Counted from the first letter of the stretch, positions 17,597 to 26,288 are shown. The stretch is DNA of 64,000 bases from Pseudomonas sp. GD04091 (GCF_029836165.1 NZ_JAOEBG010000017.1:1-64000); one strand, 5' to 3'. Numbers and translations are program-made. The notes: generated from the sequence alone by a model not told the origin.

Positions 17597-19780
17597 ATGT
17601 CATCGAGCTCGTTCCGCCATTCATTGCGTCGCCTGTGGGGCCAAGACAAGTTCAGCTACGCCATCCGCGTGACCATCGCCCTCACCGGCAGCATGGCCTG
17701 GTGCTGGTACCAGAACGAGATGAGCCTGCTGATCCCGCTATTCCTCGGCATCATCGCCAGCGCCCTGGCCGAGACCGACGATGGCTGGCAGGGCCGCCTG
17801 AGCGCCCTGGCCGTCACCCTGGTGTGTTTCGCCATCGCCGCGCTATCGGTGGAACTGCTGTTCCCCTATCCCTGGATCTTCGTCATCGCGCTGGCCCTGG
17901 CGGCCTTCTCGCTGACCATGCTCGGCGCGCTGGGCGAACGCTATGGCGCAATCGCCTCGGCCACGCTGATCCTCTCGGTCTACACCATGATCGGCGTGGA
18001 CCAGCGCGGCGGCGAGGTCAGCGACTTCTGGCACGAACCCTTGCTGCTGGTGGCTGGCGCCGCCTGGTATGGCCTGCTGTCGGTGCTGTGGCAAGCATTG
18101 TTTTCCAACCAGCCGGTGCAGCAGAGCCTGGCCAGGCTGTTCTACGAGCTGGGCAGCTATCTCAAGCTCAAGGCCAGTCTGTTCGAGCCGGTCCGCACCC
18201 TCGACGTCGAGGCCACCCGCCTGGAACTGGCCAAGCAGAACGGCAAGGTGGTGGCCGCGCTCAACGCCGCCAAGGAAATCATTCTGCACCGGGTCGGCAA
18301 CAGCCAGCCCAACTCCAAGGTCAGCCGTTACCTCAAGCTCTATTTCCTGGCCCAGGACATCCACGAGCGGGTCAGCGCCTCGCACTACCCGTACAACGCC
18401 CTCACCGATGCCTTTTTCCACAGCGACGTGATGTTCCGCTGCCAGCGCCTACTGCGCAAGCAAGGATCCTCCTGTCAGGAACTGGCGCGCTCGATCCGCC
18501 TGCGCCAACCGTTCGTCCTGGCCAGCGGCTACCCCGAGGCCCTGGAAGACCTCAATGCCTCACTGGAGCACCTGCGCAGCCAGAACAACCCGGCCTGGCG
18601 CAGCCTGCTGCGCTCGCTACGCGCGCTGGCCGCCAACCTGGCCACACTGGACCGCCTGCTGAGCGCCGCCAGCAACCCCGACAGCCTGGCCGACGCCAGC
18701 GACAGCAGCCTGCTCGACCGCTCGCCACGCAACATCAAGGATGTCTGGAAGCGCCTGCGCACCCAGCTCACGCCCACCTCGCTGCTGTTCCGCCACGCCC
18801 TGCGCCTGCCACTGGCGCTGGTGGTGGGCTATGGCATGGTGCACCTGATCCATCCGAAGCAAGGCTACTGGATCATCCTCACCACCCTGTTCGTCTGCCA
18901 GCCCAGCTATGGCGCCACCCGGCGCAAGCTGGTGCAGCGGATCATCGGTACCGCCATCGGCCTGACCGTGGGCTGGGCGCTGTTCGACCTGTTCCCCAAC
19001 CCACTGGTCCAGTCGACCTTCGCGGTGGTCGCCGGGGTGGTGTTCTTCGTCAACCGCACCACCCGCTACACCCTGGCCACGGCAGCGATCACCCTGATGG
19101 TGCTGTTCTGCTTCAACCAGATCGGCGACGGCTACGGCCTGTTCCTGCCGCGCCTGTTCGATACCTTGGTCGGCAGCCTGATCGCGATCCTGGCGGTGTT
19201 CCTGTTCCTGCCCGACTGGCAGGGCCGACGGTTGAACAGGGTGCTGGCCAACACCCTGGCCTGCGCCAGCGAATACCTGCGCCAGATCATGCAGCAGTAC
19301 GCCCACGGCAAACGCGACGACCTGGCCTACCGCCTGGCCCGGCGCAACGCGCACAACGCCGACGCGGCACTGTCCACCACCCTGGCCAACATGCTGATGG
19401 AGCCTGGGCACTTCCGTAAGGAGGCCGATGTCGGCTTCCGCTTCCTGGTCTTGTCGCACACCTTGCTCAGCTATCTGTCCGGGCTGGGCGCCCACCGCGA
19501 CACGGCATTGCCGGCAGAGGTCCATGAGCAATTGATCGATGGCGCCGGAAAGACCCTGGCCACGAGCCTGGACGAAATCGCCAACGGCCTGGCGGCACGC
19601 TTGCCGGTGGCGATCCACAGCGATGCCGAGGAAGCGCTGGCCAATGCCCTGGAACAGATGCCCGAGGAGCTGGACGAGCACCAGCGGCTGGTGCAGTCGC
19701 AGCTGGCGCTGATCTGCCGCCAGTTGGGGTCATTGCGGACCTTGGCCGGGCATCTGATCAAGGAAGGTCAACCCACCTGA
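17597..19780 (+). CDS. YccS-type FUSC family inner membrane protein
   Basis: A 727-residue protein with two blocks of hydrophobic segments (about residues 20-145 and 385-540) and long cytoplasmic parts between and after them. This is the layout of YccS/YhfK fusaric-acid-resistance-like proteins. Recognisable stretches are ALTGSMAWCWYQNEMSLLIP and HPKQGYWIILTTLFVCQPSY. The ATG at 17597 starts MSSSSFRHSLRRLWGQDKF, and CAGGG lies upstream. Proteins of this family are thought to export aromatic acids or related compounds, but YccS itself has no firm substrate. No membrane-fusion partner is adjacent. Confidence 0.85.
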   Translation: MSSSSFRHSLRRLWGQDKFSYAIRVTIALTGSMAWCWYQNEMSLLIPLFLGIIASALAETDDGWQGRLSALAVTLVCFAIAALSVELLFPYPWIFVIALALAAFSLTMLGALGERYGAIASATLILSVYTMIGVDQRGGEVSDFWHEPLLLVAGAAWYGLLSVLWQALFSNQPVQQSLARLFYELGSYLKLKASLFEPVRTLDVEATRLELAKQNGKVVAALNAAKEIILHRVGNSQPNSKVSRYLKLYFLAQDIHERVSASHYPYNALTDAFFHSDVMFRCQRLLRKQGSSCQELARSIRLRQPFVLASGYPEALEDLNASLEHLRSQNNPAWRSLLRSLRALAANLATLDRLLSAASNPDSLADASDSSLLDRSPRNIKDVWKRLRTQLTPTSLLFRHALRLPLALVVGYGMVHLIHPKQGYWIILTTLFVCQPSYGATRRKLVQRIIGTAIGLTVGWALFDLFPNPLVQSTFAVVAGVVFFVNRTTRYTLATAAITLMVLFCFNQIGDGYGLFLPRLFDTLVGSLIAILAVFLFLPDWQGRRLNRVLANTLACASEYLRQIMQQYAHGKRDDLAYRLARRNAHNADAALSTTLANMLMEPGHFRKEADVGFRFLVLSHTLLSYLSGLGAHRDTALPAEVHEQLIDGAGKTLATSLDEIANGLAARLPVAIHSDAEEALANALEQMPEELDEHQRLVQSQLALICRQLGSLRTLAGHLIKEGQPT

Positions 19781-19789
19781 TCGCGGAAC

Positions 19790-19813
19790 GTGGGAGCGGG
19801 CTTGCCCCGCGAT
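19790..19813. repeat. Single REP (GCGGGCTTGCCCCGC family)
   Basis: GTGGGAGCGGGCTTGCCCCG in single copy between two convergent genes. Its position could let it act as a processing or stop signal for both. Confidence 0.65.
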
Positions 19814-20550
19814 CAGAAACCATGCTGGCGCAACAGGCGGTCGTAGCTGCCGTCGGCCTTCATCGCGGCGATGGCCTTCTCGAAGCGGGCCACGATCTTG
19901 CGGTGCTCCGGGTGCTTGAGGCTTACCAGGATGTGCAGGTTGTTCTCACTGAGCGGCGGATCGACGAAAGCCACCCCCTCCCGCACCTCCTGCGGCTCGC
20001 GCTGCAGGTTGTAGCGCGCCACGTACTCGTCCTCCACCGCCAGGTTCACCCGGCCGGCCGCCAGCATGCGCACCGCCGACGAGAAGTTGCGTACCGGCAC
20101 CTTGTTCAGCCGCTCGTCGCTGTCGAACGCCGGCGAGTAGGCGTAATCACGCACCACGGCAATGGTGTAGGGGTAGAGATCGGACTGGCGCTGATAGGTG
20201 AATGACTCGTCCTGGCGCTTGAGCAGACGGATGCGGTTGACCAGATAGGGCGCGGAGAACTGCCCGATCCGTTTGCGCTCATCGTTGTACCAGGCGTTGA
20301 TCAGCACATCGTAGCGCCCCTCGCCCACGCCCATCAGCGCCCTGGCCCAGGGCACCTCCTCGAACTCGACGACGTAGCCCGCGCGGCTGAGCGCGGTGGT
20401 GACGATACTGGTGGCCAGGCCGCCACCGGGCATGCCGGTGTCGGTGAAAGGCGGCCAGCTGTCGGCCACCAGCCGCAGCTTACCGTGGGCCAGGGCCGGC
20501 CCTGCGCACAGCAGTCCCAGCAATCCAAGAACGCAAAGCAGTGGCCGCAT
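19813..20550 (-). CDS. Periplasmic solute-binding protein (family 3), orphan
   Basis: A 245-residue secreted protein. The signal peptide MRPLLCVLGLLGLLCAGPAL is followed by AHG, a plausible cleavage site. The mature part opens with LRLVADSWPPFTDTGMPGGG, the family 3 solute-binding fold, and FEEVPWARALMGVGEGRYD continues it. The ATG at 20550 follows AAAGGA. No ABC permease or ATPase gene lies nearby, so it may be a stand-alone sensor or binding protein. Such orphans are numerous in Pseudomonas. Confidence 0.82.
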   Translation of the reverse strand: MRPLLCVLGLLGLLCAGPALAHGKLRLVADSWPPFTDTGMPGGGLATSIVTTALSRAGYVVEFEEVPWARALMGVGEGRYDVLINAWYNDERKRIGQFSAPYLVNRIRLLKRQDESFTYQRQSDLYPYTIAVVRDYAYSPAFDSDERLNKVPVRNFSSAVRMLAAGRVNLAVEDEYVARYNLQREPQEVREGVAFVDPPLSENNLHILVSLKHPEHRKIVARFEKAIAAMKADGSYDRLLRQHGF

Positions 20551-20762
20551 GCTCAAATCCTTTCGCAGTTGGGGTCCCACGCTGATGACTGGCGATCTCT
20601 ACAAGCAACAGATCCTGCAGATTACACAAGCCATCTCCCGGCGACAGCGGACGATAATGTCAATGTGCCTCTATTTTGGCCGAAGGTTTCGTTGCAAGGT
20701 CAGTCTCGTGCCCGACGGCGGGATTTGCGATGATCGACCGCCAACCCAAGGAGCCGACAACC

Positions 20763-21215
20763 ATGTCCATCGACTGGATCTGCAAGCACCACAGCGACCT
20801 CGACAAGGAACAACTCTACGCCATCCTGCAACTGCGCACCGAGGTGTTCGTGGTCGAGCAGCGCTGCGCCTACCAGGAAGTCGACGGGCTGGATCTGTGC
20901 GGCGACACCCTGCACCTCATGGGCTGGGAGGACGAGCGCCTGGTCGCCTACCTGCGCCTGCTCGATCCGCAGGCGCACGAGGGCGAGGTGGTGATTGGCC
21001 GTGTGGTGACCGCGCCCGCCGCGCGCGACCTGAAGCTGGGGCATCCGTTGCTGATGAAAGGGCTGGAGGCCGCCGGGCATTGCTGGCCCGGGGTGCCGGT
21101 GTATCTGTCGGCGCAGGCGCATTTGCAGAAGTTCTATGCGCGCCATGGCTTCGAAGCGGTAGGCGAGGAATACCTCGAGGACGACATTGCACATATCGGC
21201 ATGCGCAAACGCTGA
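20763..21215 (+). CDS. GNAT family acetyltransferase, ElaA-like
   Basis: A 150-residue GNAT protein. QLRTEVFVVEQRCAYQEVDG near the N-terminus is the ElaA signature. GEVVIGRVVTAPAARDLKLG corresponds to the acetyl-CoA-binding strand-loop, although the usual R/QxxGxG/A is altered. AQAHLQKFYARHGFEAVGEE is the C-terminal GNAT end. AAGGAG is 10 nt before the ATG. The substrate is unknown. A REP pair follows the stop at once. Confidence 0.87.
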   Translation: MSIDWICKHHSDLDKEQLYAILQLRTEVFVVEQRCAYQEVDGLDLCGDTLHLMGWEDERLVAYLRLLDPQAHEGEVVIGRVVTAPAARDLKLGHPLLMKGLEAAGHCWPGVPVYLSAQAHLQKFYARHGFEAVGEEYLEDDIAHIGMRKR

Positions 21216-21223
21216 AAACGTTG

Positions 21224-21277
21224 TCGCGGGGCAAGCCCGCTCCCACCGATCAGCGTGGGAGCGGGCTTGCCCCGCGA
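21224..21277. repeat. REP inverted pair, tight (GCGGGGCAAGCCCGC family)
   Basis: Arms 21224-21246 and 21255-21277 are exact 23-bp reverse complements with an 8-bp spacer. It lies between convergent genes, 3 bp from the stop of the wHTH gene. Confidence 0.85.
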
Positions 21278-21280
21278 TGC

Positions 21281-21583
21281 TTACGGATACCCCAGCACAT
21301 CGCGAATCTGCCGCAGGTGCTGGATGATCCACTGCTTGTCGATCGCCCCCCAGTCGCGAATGCGGTAATGCCCGGCGTGGTTGCGTGCCCCGGCCTGCTG
21401 CTCGAACTCGCAGACGATATCCAGGTCGGCCAGGGCGGCGATGGTGTCCTGGGCCGTGCGCCGAGGCATGCCGGTGGCCTCCATCAGCGCCGGCACGCTG
21501 GTGGCGGTCTGGCTGTCGATCAGCCAGGCCACGTACAGGCGGCGGTAGAAACTGCTGCGGGTCTTGCTCACTTCCGTGGTCAT
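21281..21583 (-). CDS. Small winged helix-turn-helix protein
   Basis: A 100-residue protein. Residues about 25-60 (SVPALMEATGMPRRTAQDTI followed by AALADLDIVCEF) form a winged helix: recognition helix then wing. It has no ligand domain. The C-terminal HYRIRDWGAIDKQWIIQHL is conserved in Pseudomonas homologues from memory. The gene starts 14 nt after the metallopeptidase gene, so both are on one transcript. The target is unknown; it could regulate this small operon. Confidence 0.75.
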   Translation of the reverse strand: MTTEVSKTRSSFYRRLYVAWLIDSQTATSVPALMEATGMPRRTAQDTIAALADLDIVCEFEQQAGARNHAGHYRIRDWGAIDKQWIIQHLRQIRDVLGYP

Positions 21584-21597
21584 GGGGTGCTTGTCCC

Positions 21598-22098
21598 TCA
21601 GGTGTTGCCCGGCAGCTCCCGATAGGTCAGGTAGACGCGCAGGTCGAATTCCAGTTGATGGTAGTCCGGCTCCATGTGCTGGCAGAGCTGGTAGAAGGCC
21701 TTGTTGTGATCGCGCTCCTTCAGGTGCGCCAGCTCATGCACCACGATCATGCGCAGGAACTGCGGCGCGGCGTCCTTGAACAGCGAGGCGACGCGAATCT
21801 CCTTCTTTGCCTTGAGCTTGCCGCCCTGCACCCGCGATACCGCCGTGTTCAGGCCGAGGGCCCGGTGAGTGAGGTCCAGGCGGTTGTCGAACAGCACCTT
21901 GTCCAGCGGCGGCGCGCTGCGCAGGTACTGCTGCTTGAGTTCCTGAGCGTAGGTGTAGAGCGCCTTGTCGTTCTGCACCGCATGGCGCTCGGGATAGCGC
22001 TGGCGCAGGTAATCGCCCAGGCGATCACTGGCGATCATCTGGCGCACCTGCTCTTGCAGGTGCGGTGGATAGGCTTGCAGATAGCGTAAGGCGGTCAT
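21598..22098 (-). CDS. YgjP-like (COG1451) zinc metallopeptidase
   Basis: A 166-residue protein with the zinc motif HELAH in VVHELAHLKERDHNKAFY near residue 120, characteristic of the M48-related YgjP/SprT-like group. No signal peptide or membrane segment is present, so it should be cytoplasmic. It is the first gene of a two-gene unit with the small wHTH protein. Members have been annotated as metallopeptidases or nucleotide pyrophosphatases, and the physiological substrate is not known. Confidence 0.8.
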   Translation of the reverse strand: MTALRYLQAYPPHLQEQVRQMIASDRLGDYLRQRYPERHAVQNDKALYTYAQELKQQYLRSAPPLDKVLFDNRLDLTHRALGLNTAVSRVQGGKLKAKKEIRVASLFKDAAPQFLRMIVVHELAHLKERDHNKAFYQLCQHMEPDYHQLEFDLRVYLTYRELPGNT

Positions 22099-22136
22099 GG
22101 CAGGTGGTCGGCACGAGGAAACGCGAGTTTAGCCAA

Positions 22137-24254
22137 TCAACGCGTCCATGGGAAAACCGCCGGGAAGTTGCCGGCATCGCTGGCGGTCAGTGGCCGGGCG
22201 ACCAGGAAGCCCTGAACGTACGCGCAACCGCTGTCCTTGAGCCATTCGGCCTGGGCCTGGGTCTCCACGCCTTCGGCGATCACGGTGATGCCGTAGGCCG
22301 CGCAGAGGCCGAGCACGCTGCGCGCCAGGGCGATGTCCGTCGCAGAGCCGGGCAAGCGCGCCACCAGATGCCGATCGAGCTTGAGGGTGTCGATGGGCAG
22401 GTCGCGCAACATGCGCAGCGAGCAGTCACCGGCGCCGAAGTCGTCCAGTGCCACGCGGATACCCAGCTCGCGCAGCCGGTGCAGCTGCTTCACCGCCGCA
22501 TCGATGTTGTACATCAGCGAGGTCTCGGCCACCTCCACCTCCAGTTGGGCTGGCTGCAACTGGTGTTCGTCGATCACCCGCGCCAGCTCGTCGACCAGCC
22601 CGGGCATGGTGAACTGGGCACGGCTGAGGCTGATACCCAGCACCAGTTGCGGGCCGAAGCGCTCGCCCCAGGCCCGGCGCTGCACTGCGCCTTTGCGGTA
22701 GATCCAGCTGGCCAGACGATTGATCAGGCGCGCTTCCTCCAGCAAGGGAATGAACAATCCAGGCGGTACATCACCGACACTCGGATGCTGCCAGCGCAAC
22801 AAGGCTTCGAAACCACGCAATCGACCATCGGCGAACGCCACCTGAGGCTGATAGACCAGCGTGAAGTCGTTCTGCTCGATGGCCGTGCGCACACTGTCCT
22901 CGAGCATCAGCCGGGAACGCGCCCGGCCATTGAGCTCCTGGTCATAGAACCGGTACTGCTGCCGCCCGGCCTGCTTGGCCGCGTACATCGCCGCATCCGC
23001 GGCGCGCAGCAAGCCCTCTACGGTGGCGCCGCAATCGGGATACGTGGCGATACCGATGCTCACCCCCAGGTTGACGTCCAGGCCATCGACCTGCTGAAAG
23101 CTGGACATCCGCTCCAGCAGCTTCTCGGCATGGCGCCCCGCCTGTTCGGGGTATGGCAAGCCATCGAACAACGCGGTGAACTCGTCGCCGCCCATGCGCG
23201 CCAGCAGCGCCTCGCTGCCCAGGCACTCCCTGAGCTGGTCGGCCACCCAGCGCAGCACCTTGTCACCTGCATCATGGCCGAGCAGGTCGTTGATCCGCTT
23301 GAAGCCGTCCAGGTCCATGTACATCAGGGCCAGGGCCTTGTCAGATCGCTCGCTGCGCAGCAACACGCTCTCGGCGGCCTGATAGAAACCACGGCGATTG
23401 AGCAGGCCAGTCAACGGATCGGTCACCGCCTGATGCTCCAGCTGCTGGTGCAGGCTGTGCACCACCGACATGTCCAGCACCGTCACCACCATGGCCTTCT
23501 GCTCGGCCGGCAACGGCGCGCAGGACAGCGCCACCGGCACCAGCTGGCCACCAAGCGTGCGCAGCTGGGCATCGTGGACGCGGAAAATCTGCCGCCCCAG
23601 GTAAGCCCGATAGAAGTCCGACTCCTGCCACAGGTTGGCGCAGGGCAGCTGGATCAGCTCCAGCACATGGGCGCCCTGCAACTTGTCCACAGGGGCATCG
23701 AGCAGTCGCGAAATGGCAGGGTTGGCGAAGCCGATGGTGCCCGACTCATCCACCACGAGGATGCCCTCGGCGGCGTTTTCCAGGATCGAGGCATTGAATG
23801 CCCGCGCCGACTCCAGCTCACGGGTCAGGCGCTGCAACATGCGCCGGTTGCGCTGCTGCTCGAGCAGCGCCTGGACCTTGGGCTTGAGGATCTGCGGATC
23901 GAAGGGTTTGAACAGATAGTCCACCGCGCCACTGGCATAGCCCTTGAGCACAGCGGCGTCGGACTGCTCGTTGGCGGTGAGGAAGATGATCGGGGTCAGC
24001 CGCGTGCGCTGGCTGCCACGCATCAGCCGGGCGACTTCGAAGCCGTCCATCTCGGGCATCTGTACATCCAGCAGGACCAGGTCCACCTCGTGTTCGAGCA
24101 GGGCGCTCAAGGCTTCCGTCCCCGAGCTGGCGGTCAACACCTGCCAATCCTGGCGCGACAGCAAGGCCCGCATGCTGATGAGATTTTCCGGGTAATCGTC
24201 TACCACCAGCAGCACTGAGCTGCTTTCCGGTGTTTGTGAATAAGCGCCATCCAT
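22137..24254 (-). CDS. Response regulator with PAS, GGDEF and EAL domains (c-di-GMP turnover)
   Basis: A 705-residue protein. REC occupies residues 12-130 (phosphoacceptor Asp63 in LLDVQMPEMDG, Lys116), a PAS-like domain 150-265, GGDEF 275-440 and EAL 450-700. The diguanylate cyclase motif GGDEF (355-359) is intact. No RxxD inhibitory site precedes it. In the EAL domain EALLRW (483-488), Glu578, DDFGAG, Lys625, EGVET and the QG near 681 are present. The usual metal-binding Asn is Ser542 (GISLSRAQF, codon AGC). So cyclase activity looks likely and phosphodiesterase activity may be reduced. No partner histidine kinase is adjacent. Confidence 0.9.
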   Translation of the reverse strand: MDGAYSQTPESSSVLLVVDDYPENLISMRALLSRQDWQVLTASSGTEALSALLEHEVDLVLLDVQMPEMDGFEVARLMRGSQRTRLTPIIFLTANEQSDAAVLKGYASGAVDYLFKPFDPQILKPKVQALLEQQRNRRMLQRLTRELESARAFNASILENAAEGILVVDESGTIGFANPAISRLLDAPVDKLQGAHVLELIQLPCANLWQESDFYRAYLGRQIFRVHDAQLRTLGGQLVPVALSCAPLPAEQKAMVVTVLDMSVVHSLHQQLEHQAVTDPLTGLLNRRGFYQAAESVLLRSERSDKALALMYMDLDGFKRINDLLGHDAGDKVLRWVADQLRECLGSEALLARMGGDEFTALFDGLPYPEQAGRHAEKLLERMSSFQQVDGLDVNLGVSIGIATYPDCGATVEGLLRAADAAMYAAKQAGRQQYRFYDQELNGRARSRLMLEDSVRTAIEQNDFTLVYQPQVAFADGRLRGFEALLRWQHPSVGDVPPGLFIPLLEEARLINRLASWIYRKGAVQRRAWGERFGPQLVLGISLSRAQFTMPGLVDELARVIDEHQLQPAQLEVEVAETSLMYNIDAAVKQLHRLRELGIRVALDDFGAGDCSLRMLRDLPIDTLKLDRHLVARLPGSATDIALARSVLGLCAAYGITVIAEGVETQAQAEWLKDSGCAYVQGFLVARPLTASDAGNFPAVFPWTR

Positions 24255-24304
24255 GCTGCTTCTCTTGTAAGTCCGACTGCGACTCGCGATTGGATCCGAT
24301 TGTT

Positions 24305-24332
24305 ACTCTAGACTCGACCCTCGAAGACGCAA
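24305..24332 (-). promoter_or_regulatory. Predicted promoter of the REC-PAS-GGDEF-EAL gene
   Basis: On the minus strand TTGCGT (24332-24327), a 16-bp spacer and TAGAGT (24310-24305), giving a leader of about 45 nt. Upstream lie two small hairpins, GATGGC/GCCATC near 24343-24359 and GTTAG/CTAAC near 24367-24380. Confidence 0.4.
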
Positions 24333-24449
24333 TGCCCACGGATGGCTATAAGCCATCGGAAGGGACGTTAGCCGACTAACGGTATAAGCACGATACGCTC
24401 CGAGCGATGCGTGAACCTTGCGCCAGCGCCGCTCATGATCGGCAGGCAC

Positions 24450-24476
24450 AAAAAAACCCGCATGACTGCGGGTTTT
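24450..24476 (-). terminator. Intrinsic terminator after fba
   Basis: Read on the minus strand: AAAACCCGCA, loop GTCA, TGCGGGTTTT and more T, about 20 nt beyond the fba stop. It closes the tktA-epd-pgk-fba gene string. Confidence 0.92.
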
Positions 24477-24495
24477 CTTGTCGAACGGCGCCGGA

Positions 24496-25560
24496 TCAGT
24501 TGACCTTGGCCGCCAGCTCGCCCTTGGCGTAGCGCTGGAACATGCCTTCGAGGGAGATCGGCTTGATCTTCGAGGCGTTACCGGCGGTGCCGAAGGCTTC
24601 GTAACGGGCGATGCACACGTCACGCATGGCCTTCACAGTCTCGGCGAAGAACTTACGTGGGTCGAACTCGCTCGGGTGAGCAGCCATGTAGCGGCGAATG
24701 GCACCGGTGGAAGCCAGGCGCAGGTCGGTGTCGATGTTGACCTTGCGCACGCCGTACTTGATGCCTTCGACGATCTCTTCGACCGGCACGCCGTAGGTCT
24801 CTTTGATGTCGCCGCCGAATTCGTTGATGATCTTCAGCCACTCTTGCGGCACCGAGGACGAACCGTGCATCACCAGGTGGGTGTTGGGGATGCGCTTGTG
24901 GATTTCCTTGATGCGGTCGATGGCCAGGATGTCGCCGGTTGGCGGCTTGGTGAACTTGTAGGCGCCGTGGCTGGTGCCGATGGCGATGGCCAGGGCGTCG
25001 ACCTGGGTCTTCTTGACGAAGTCGGCGGCCTCTTCCGGGTCGGTCAGCATCTGGCTGTGGTCCAGGATGCCTTCGGCGCCGACGCCGTCTTCTTCACCGG
25101 CCTGGCCGGTTTCCAGGCTGCCCAGGCAACCCAGCTCGCCTTCCACCGACACGCCGCAGGCGTGGGCGAACGCCACGGTCTGCTGGGTCACGCGGACGTT
25201 GTAGTCGTAGTCGGACGGGGTCTTGCCGTCTTCCTTCAGCGAGCCGTCCATCATCACCGAGCTGAAGCCCAGCTGGATGGAACGTTGGCACACGTCGGGA
25301 CTGGTGCCGTGGTCCTGGTGCATGCACACCGGAATGTGCGGGAACTCTTCGATGGCCGCCAGGATCAGGTGACGCAGGAACGGGGCACCGGCGTACTTGC
25401 GGGCGCCGGCCGAGGCCTGGACGATGACCGGGGAGTCGGTGGCATCCGCGGCTTCCATGATGGCGCGCATCTGCTCGAGGTTGTTGACGTTGAAAGCCGG
25501 AACGCCGTATCCGAACTCGGCGGCGTGGTCCAGCATCTGGCGCATGCTAATGAGTGCCAT
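24496..25560 (-). CDS. fba: Class II fructose-1,6-bisphosphate aldolase (Calvin type)
   Basis: A 354-residue zinc aldolase that interconverts fructose-1,6-bisphosphate with dihydroxyacetone phosphate and glyceraldehyde-3-phosphate. The zinc-binding HQDHGTSPDVC near residue 82 and VEGELGCLGSLE near 135 are class II signatures, and the length fits the CbbA/Calvin-type subgroup. The ATG at 25560 (MALISMRQMLDHAAEFGYG) follows GGAGAG. It is the last gene of the tktA-epd-pgk string, 100 bp after the lysozyme-inhibitor-like gene. Because many Pseudomonas lack 6-phosphofructokinase, its main role is gluconeogenic. Confidence 0.96.
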   Translation of the reverse strand: MALISMRQMLDHAAEFGYGVPAFNVNNLEQMRAIMEAADATDSPVIVQASAGARKYAGAPFLRHLILAAIEEFPHIPVCMHQDHGTSPDVCQRSIQLGFSSVMMDGSLKEDGKTPSDYDYNVRVTQQTVAFAHACGVSVEGELGCLGSLETGQAGEEDGVGAEGILDHSQMLTDPEEAADFVKKTQVDALAIAIGTSHGAYKFTKPPTGDILAIDRIKEIHKRIPNTHLVMHGSSSVPQEWLKIINEFGGDIKETYGVPVEEIVEGIKYGVRKVNIDTDLRLASTGAIRRYMAAHPSEFDPRKFFAETVKAMRDVCIARYEAFGTAGNASKIKPISLEGMFQRYAKGELAAKVN

Positions 25561-25660
25561 GGTGTATCTCTCTCCCGACAAGCGTCGTTTGTTTCGTGCA
25601 AGCCTGCCGCAGGGGCGGTTGCTGTTCAAGTAGTGTGGGCCACCTTGGCGGCCCGGCCAG

Positions 25661-25990
25661 TCACGGTGCCTTGCAGCCCCGCCCAATCAGATCGTTGGTC
25701 GCCACCCAGTACACCAGGCCTTCGTCGCCCTTGGTGTGGAAGGCCAGCATGCCATCGCTGTACAGCGCGCCCGAGGCGCCCGGCTCGGACTTGAGCCGGT
25801 AGACCTGGTCGCCGCCGCCGAGGCGTACATCGACCGCGTCCTGCTGCGCGTCGGCGAAACGCCACAGCACTTCGGCCTGGCTGTCGCAGACCCAGCGGGT
25901 CCAGTTGTCCGCCGGGGCGGGTTGGGCCGGCTGCAGCAGCGAGCAGCCTGCCAGGGTCGCCAGGGCCAATGCGGCCAGAAGCGCTTTCAT
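25661..25990 (-). CDS. MliC-like lipoprotein (probable C-type lysozyme inhibitor)
   Basis: A 109-residue lipoprotein. The signal sequence ends in the lipobox LAGC (MKALLAALALATLAGCSLL). The mature part has the MliC fold pattern: WVCDS with the first Cys, then SGALYSDGMLAFHTKGDEG, matching the SGA...LxWWxKGDEA motif that blocks the lysozyme active site. A terminal Cys (GRGC) should form the disulfide. It is probably tethered to the outer membrane. It is embedded between pgk and fba on the same strand, which is unusual company for a host-defence inhibitor. Confidence 0.78.
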   Translation of the reverse strand: MKALLAALALATLAGCSLLQPAQPAPADNWTRWVCDSQAEVLWRFADAQQDAVDVRLGGGDQVYRLKSEPGASGALYSDGMLAFHTKGDEGLVYWVATNDLIGRGCKAP

Positions 25991-26069
25991 CCTAAAACCT
26001 CGTCATGGGTCCGCTGCGCGGACCCTCTTCCAAGACCACAAAACCCAGGCTTGGTTGCCCAGTACCCGA

Positions 26070-26288
26070 TCAAGGGCAGCCCGGCGCCTTGCGCTGGTGC
26101 TCGTCGTCGTACTTTTCCAGGCCATCCGGGCCCAGGCGCTTGTTGATCACCGGTACCGTCTCGGCCTGCCACTGGGACTGGTAGCAACCGCCCTTGGGCG
26201 GTTGCGCCGGATCGGCCTCGCTGCCCTTGTTGCTGGAACAGGCGCCCAGCAACACGGCCACGATCATCACAGGCAATTGCTTGACCAT
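26070..26288 (-). CDS. Small lipoprotein, unknown function
   Basis: A 72-residue lipoprotein. MVKQLPVMIVAVLLGACSSN has a clear lipobox (LGAC), with Ser at +2 favouring the outer membrane. The mature protein is only about 57 residues, has two more cysteines (KGGCYQ and the C-terminal APGCP) and is polar. The ATG at 26288 follows AGGGAGC; an in-frame ATG 30 nt upstream is less well placed. It lies 32 nt after pgk and 79 nt before the MliC-like gene, in one gene string. No family is recognised. Confidence 0.75.
   Translation of the reverse strand: MVKQLPVMIVAVLLGACSSNKGSEADPAQPPKGGCYQSQWQAETVPVINKRLGPDGLEKYDDEHQRKAPGCP

Noticed and set aside
22065..24218. A 717-codon plus-strand frame opposite the REC-PAS-GGDEF-EAL gene
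   Set aside because: Shadow of a real gene; no motif, with intact GGDEF and EAL motifs on the other strand.
25661..26288. Small lipoprotein genes as remnants of a mobile insertion in the glycolytic operon
   Set aside because: No flanking repeats, transposase or composition break; both have good lipoboxes and starts, so they look like resident genes.
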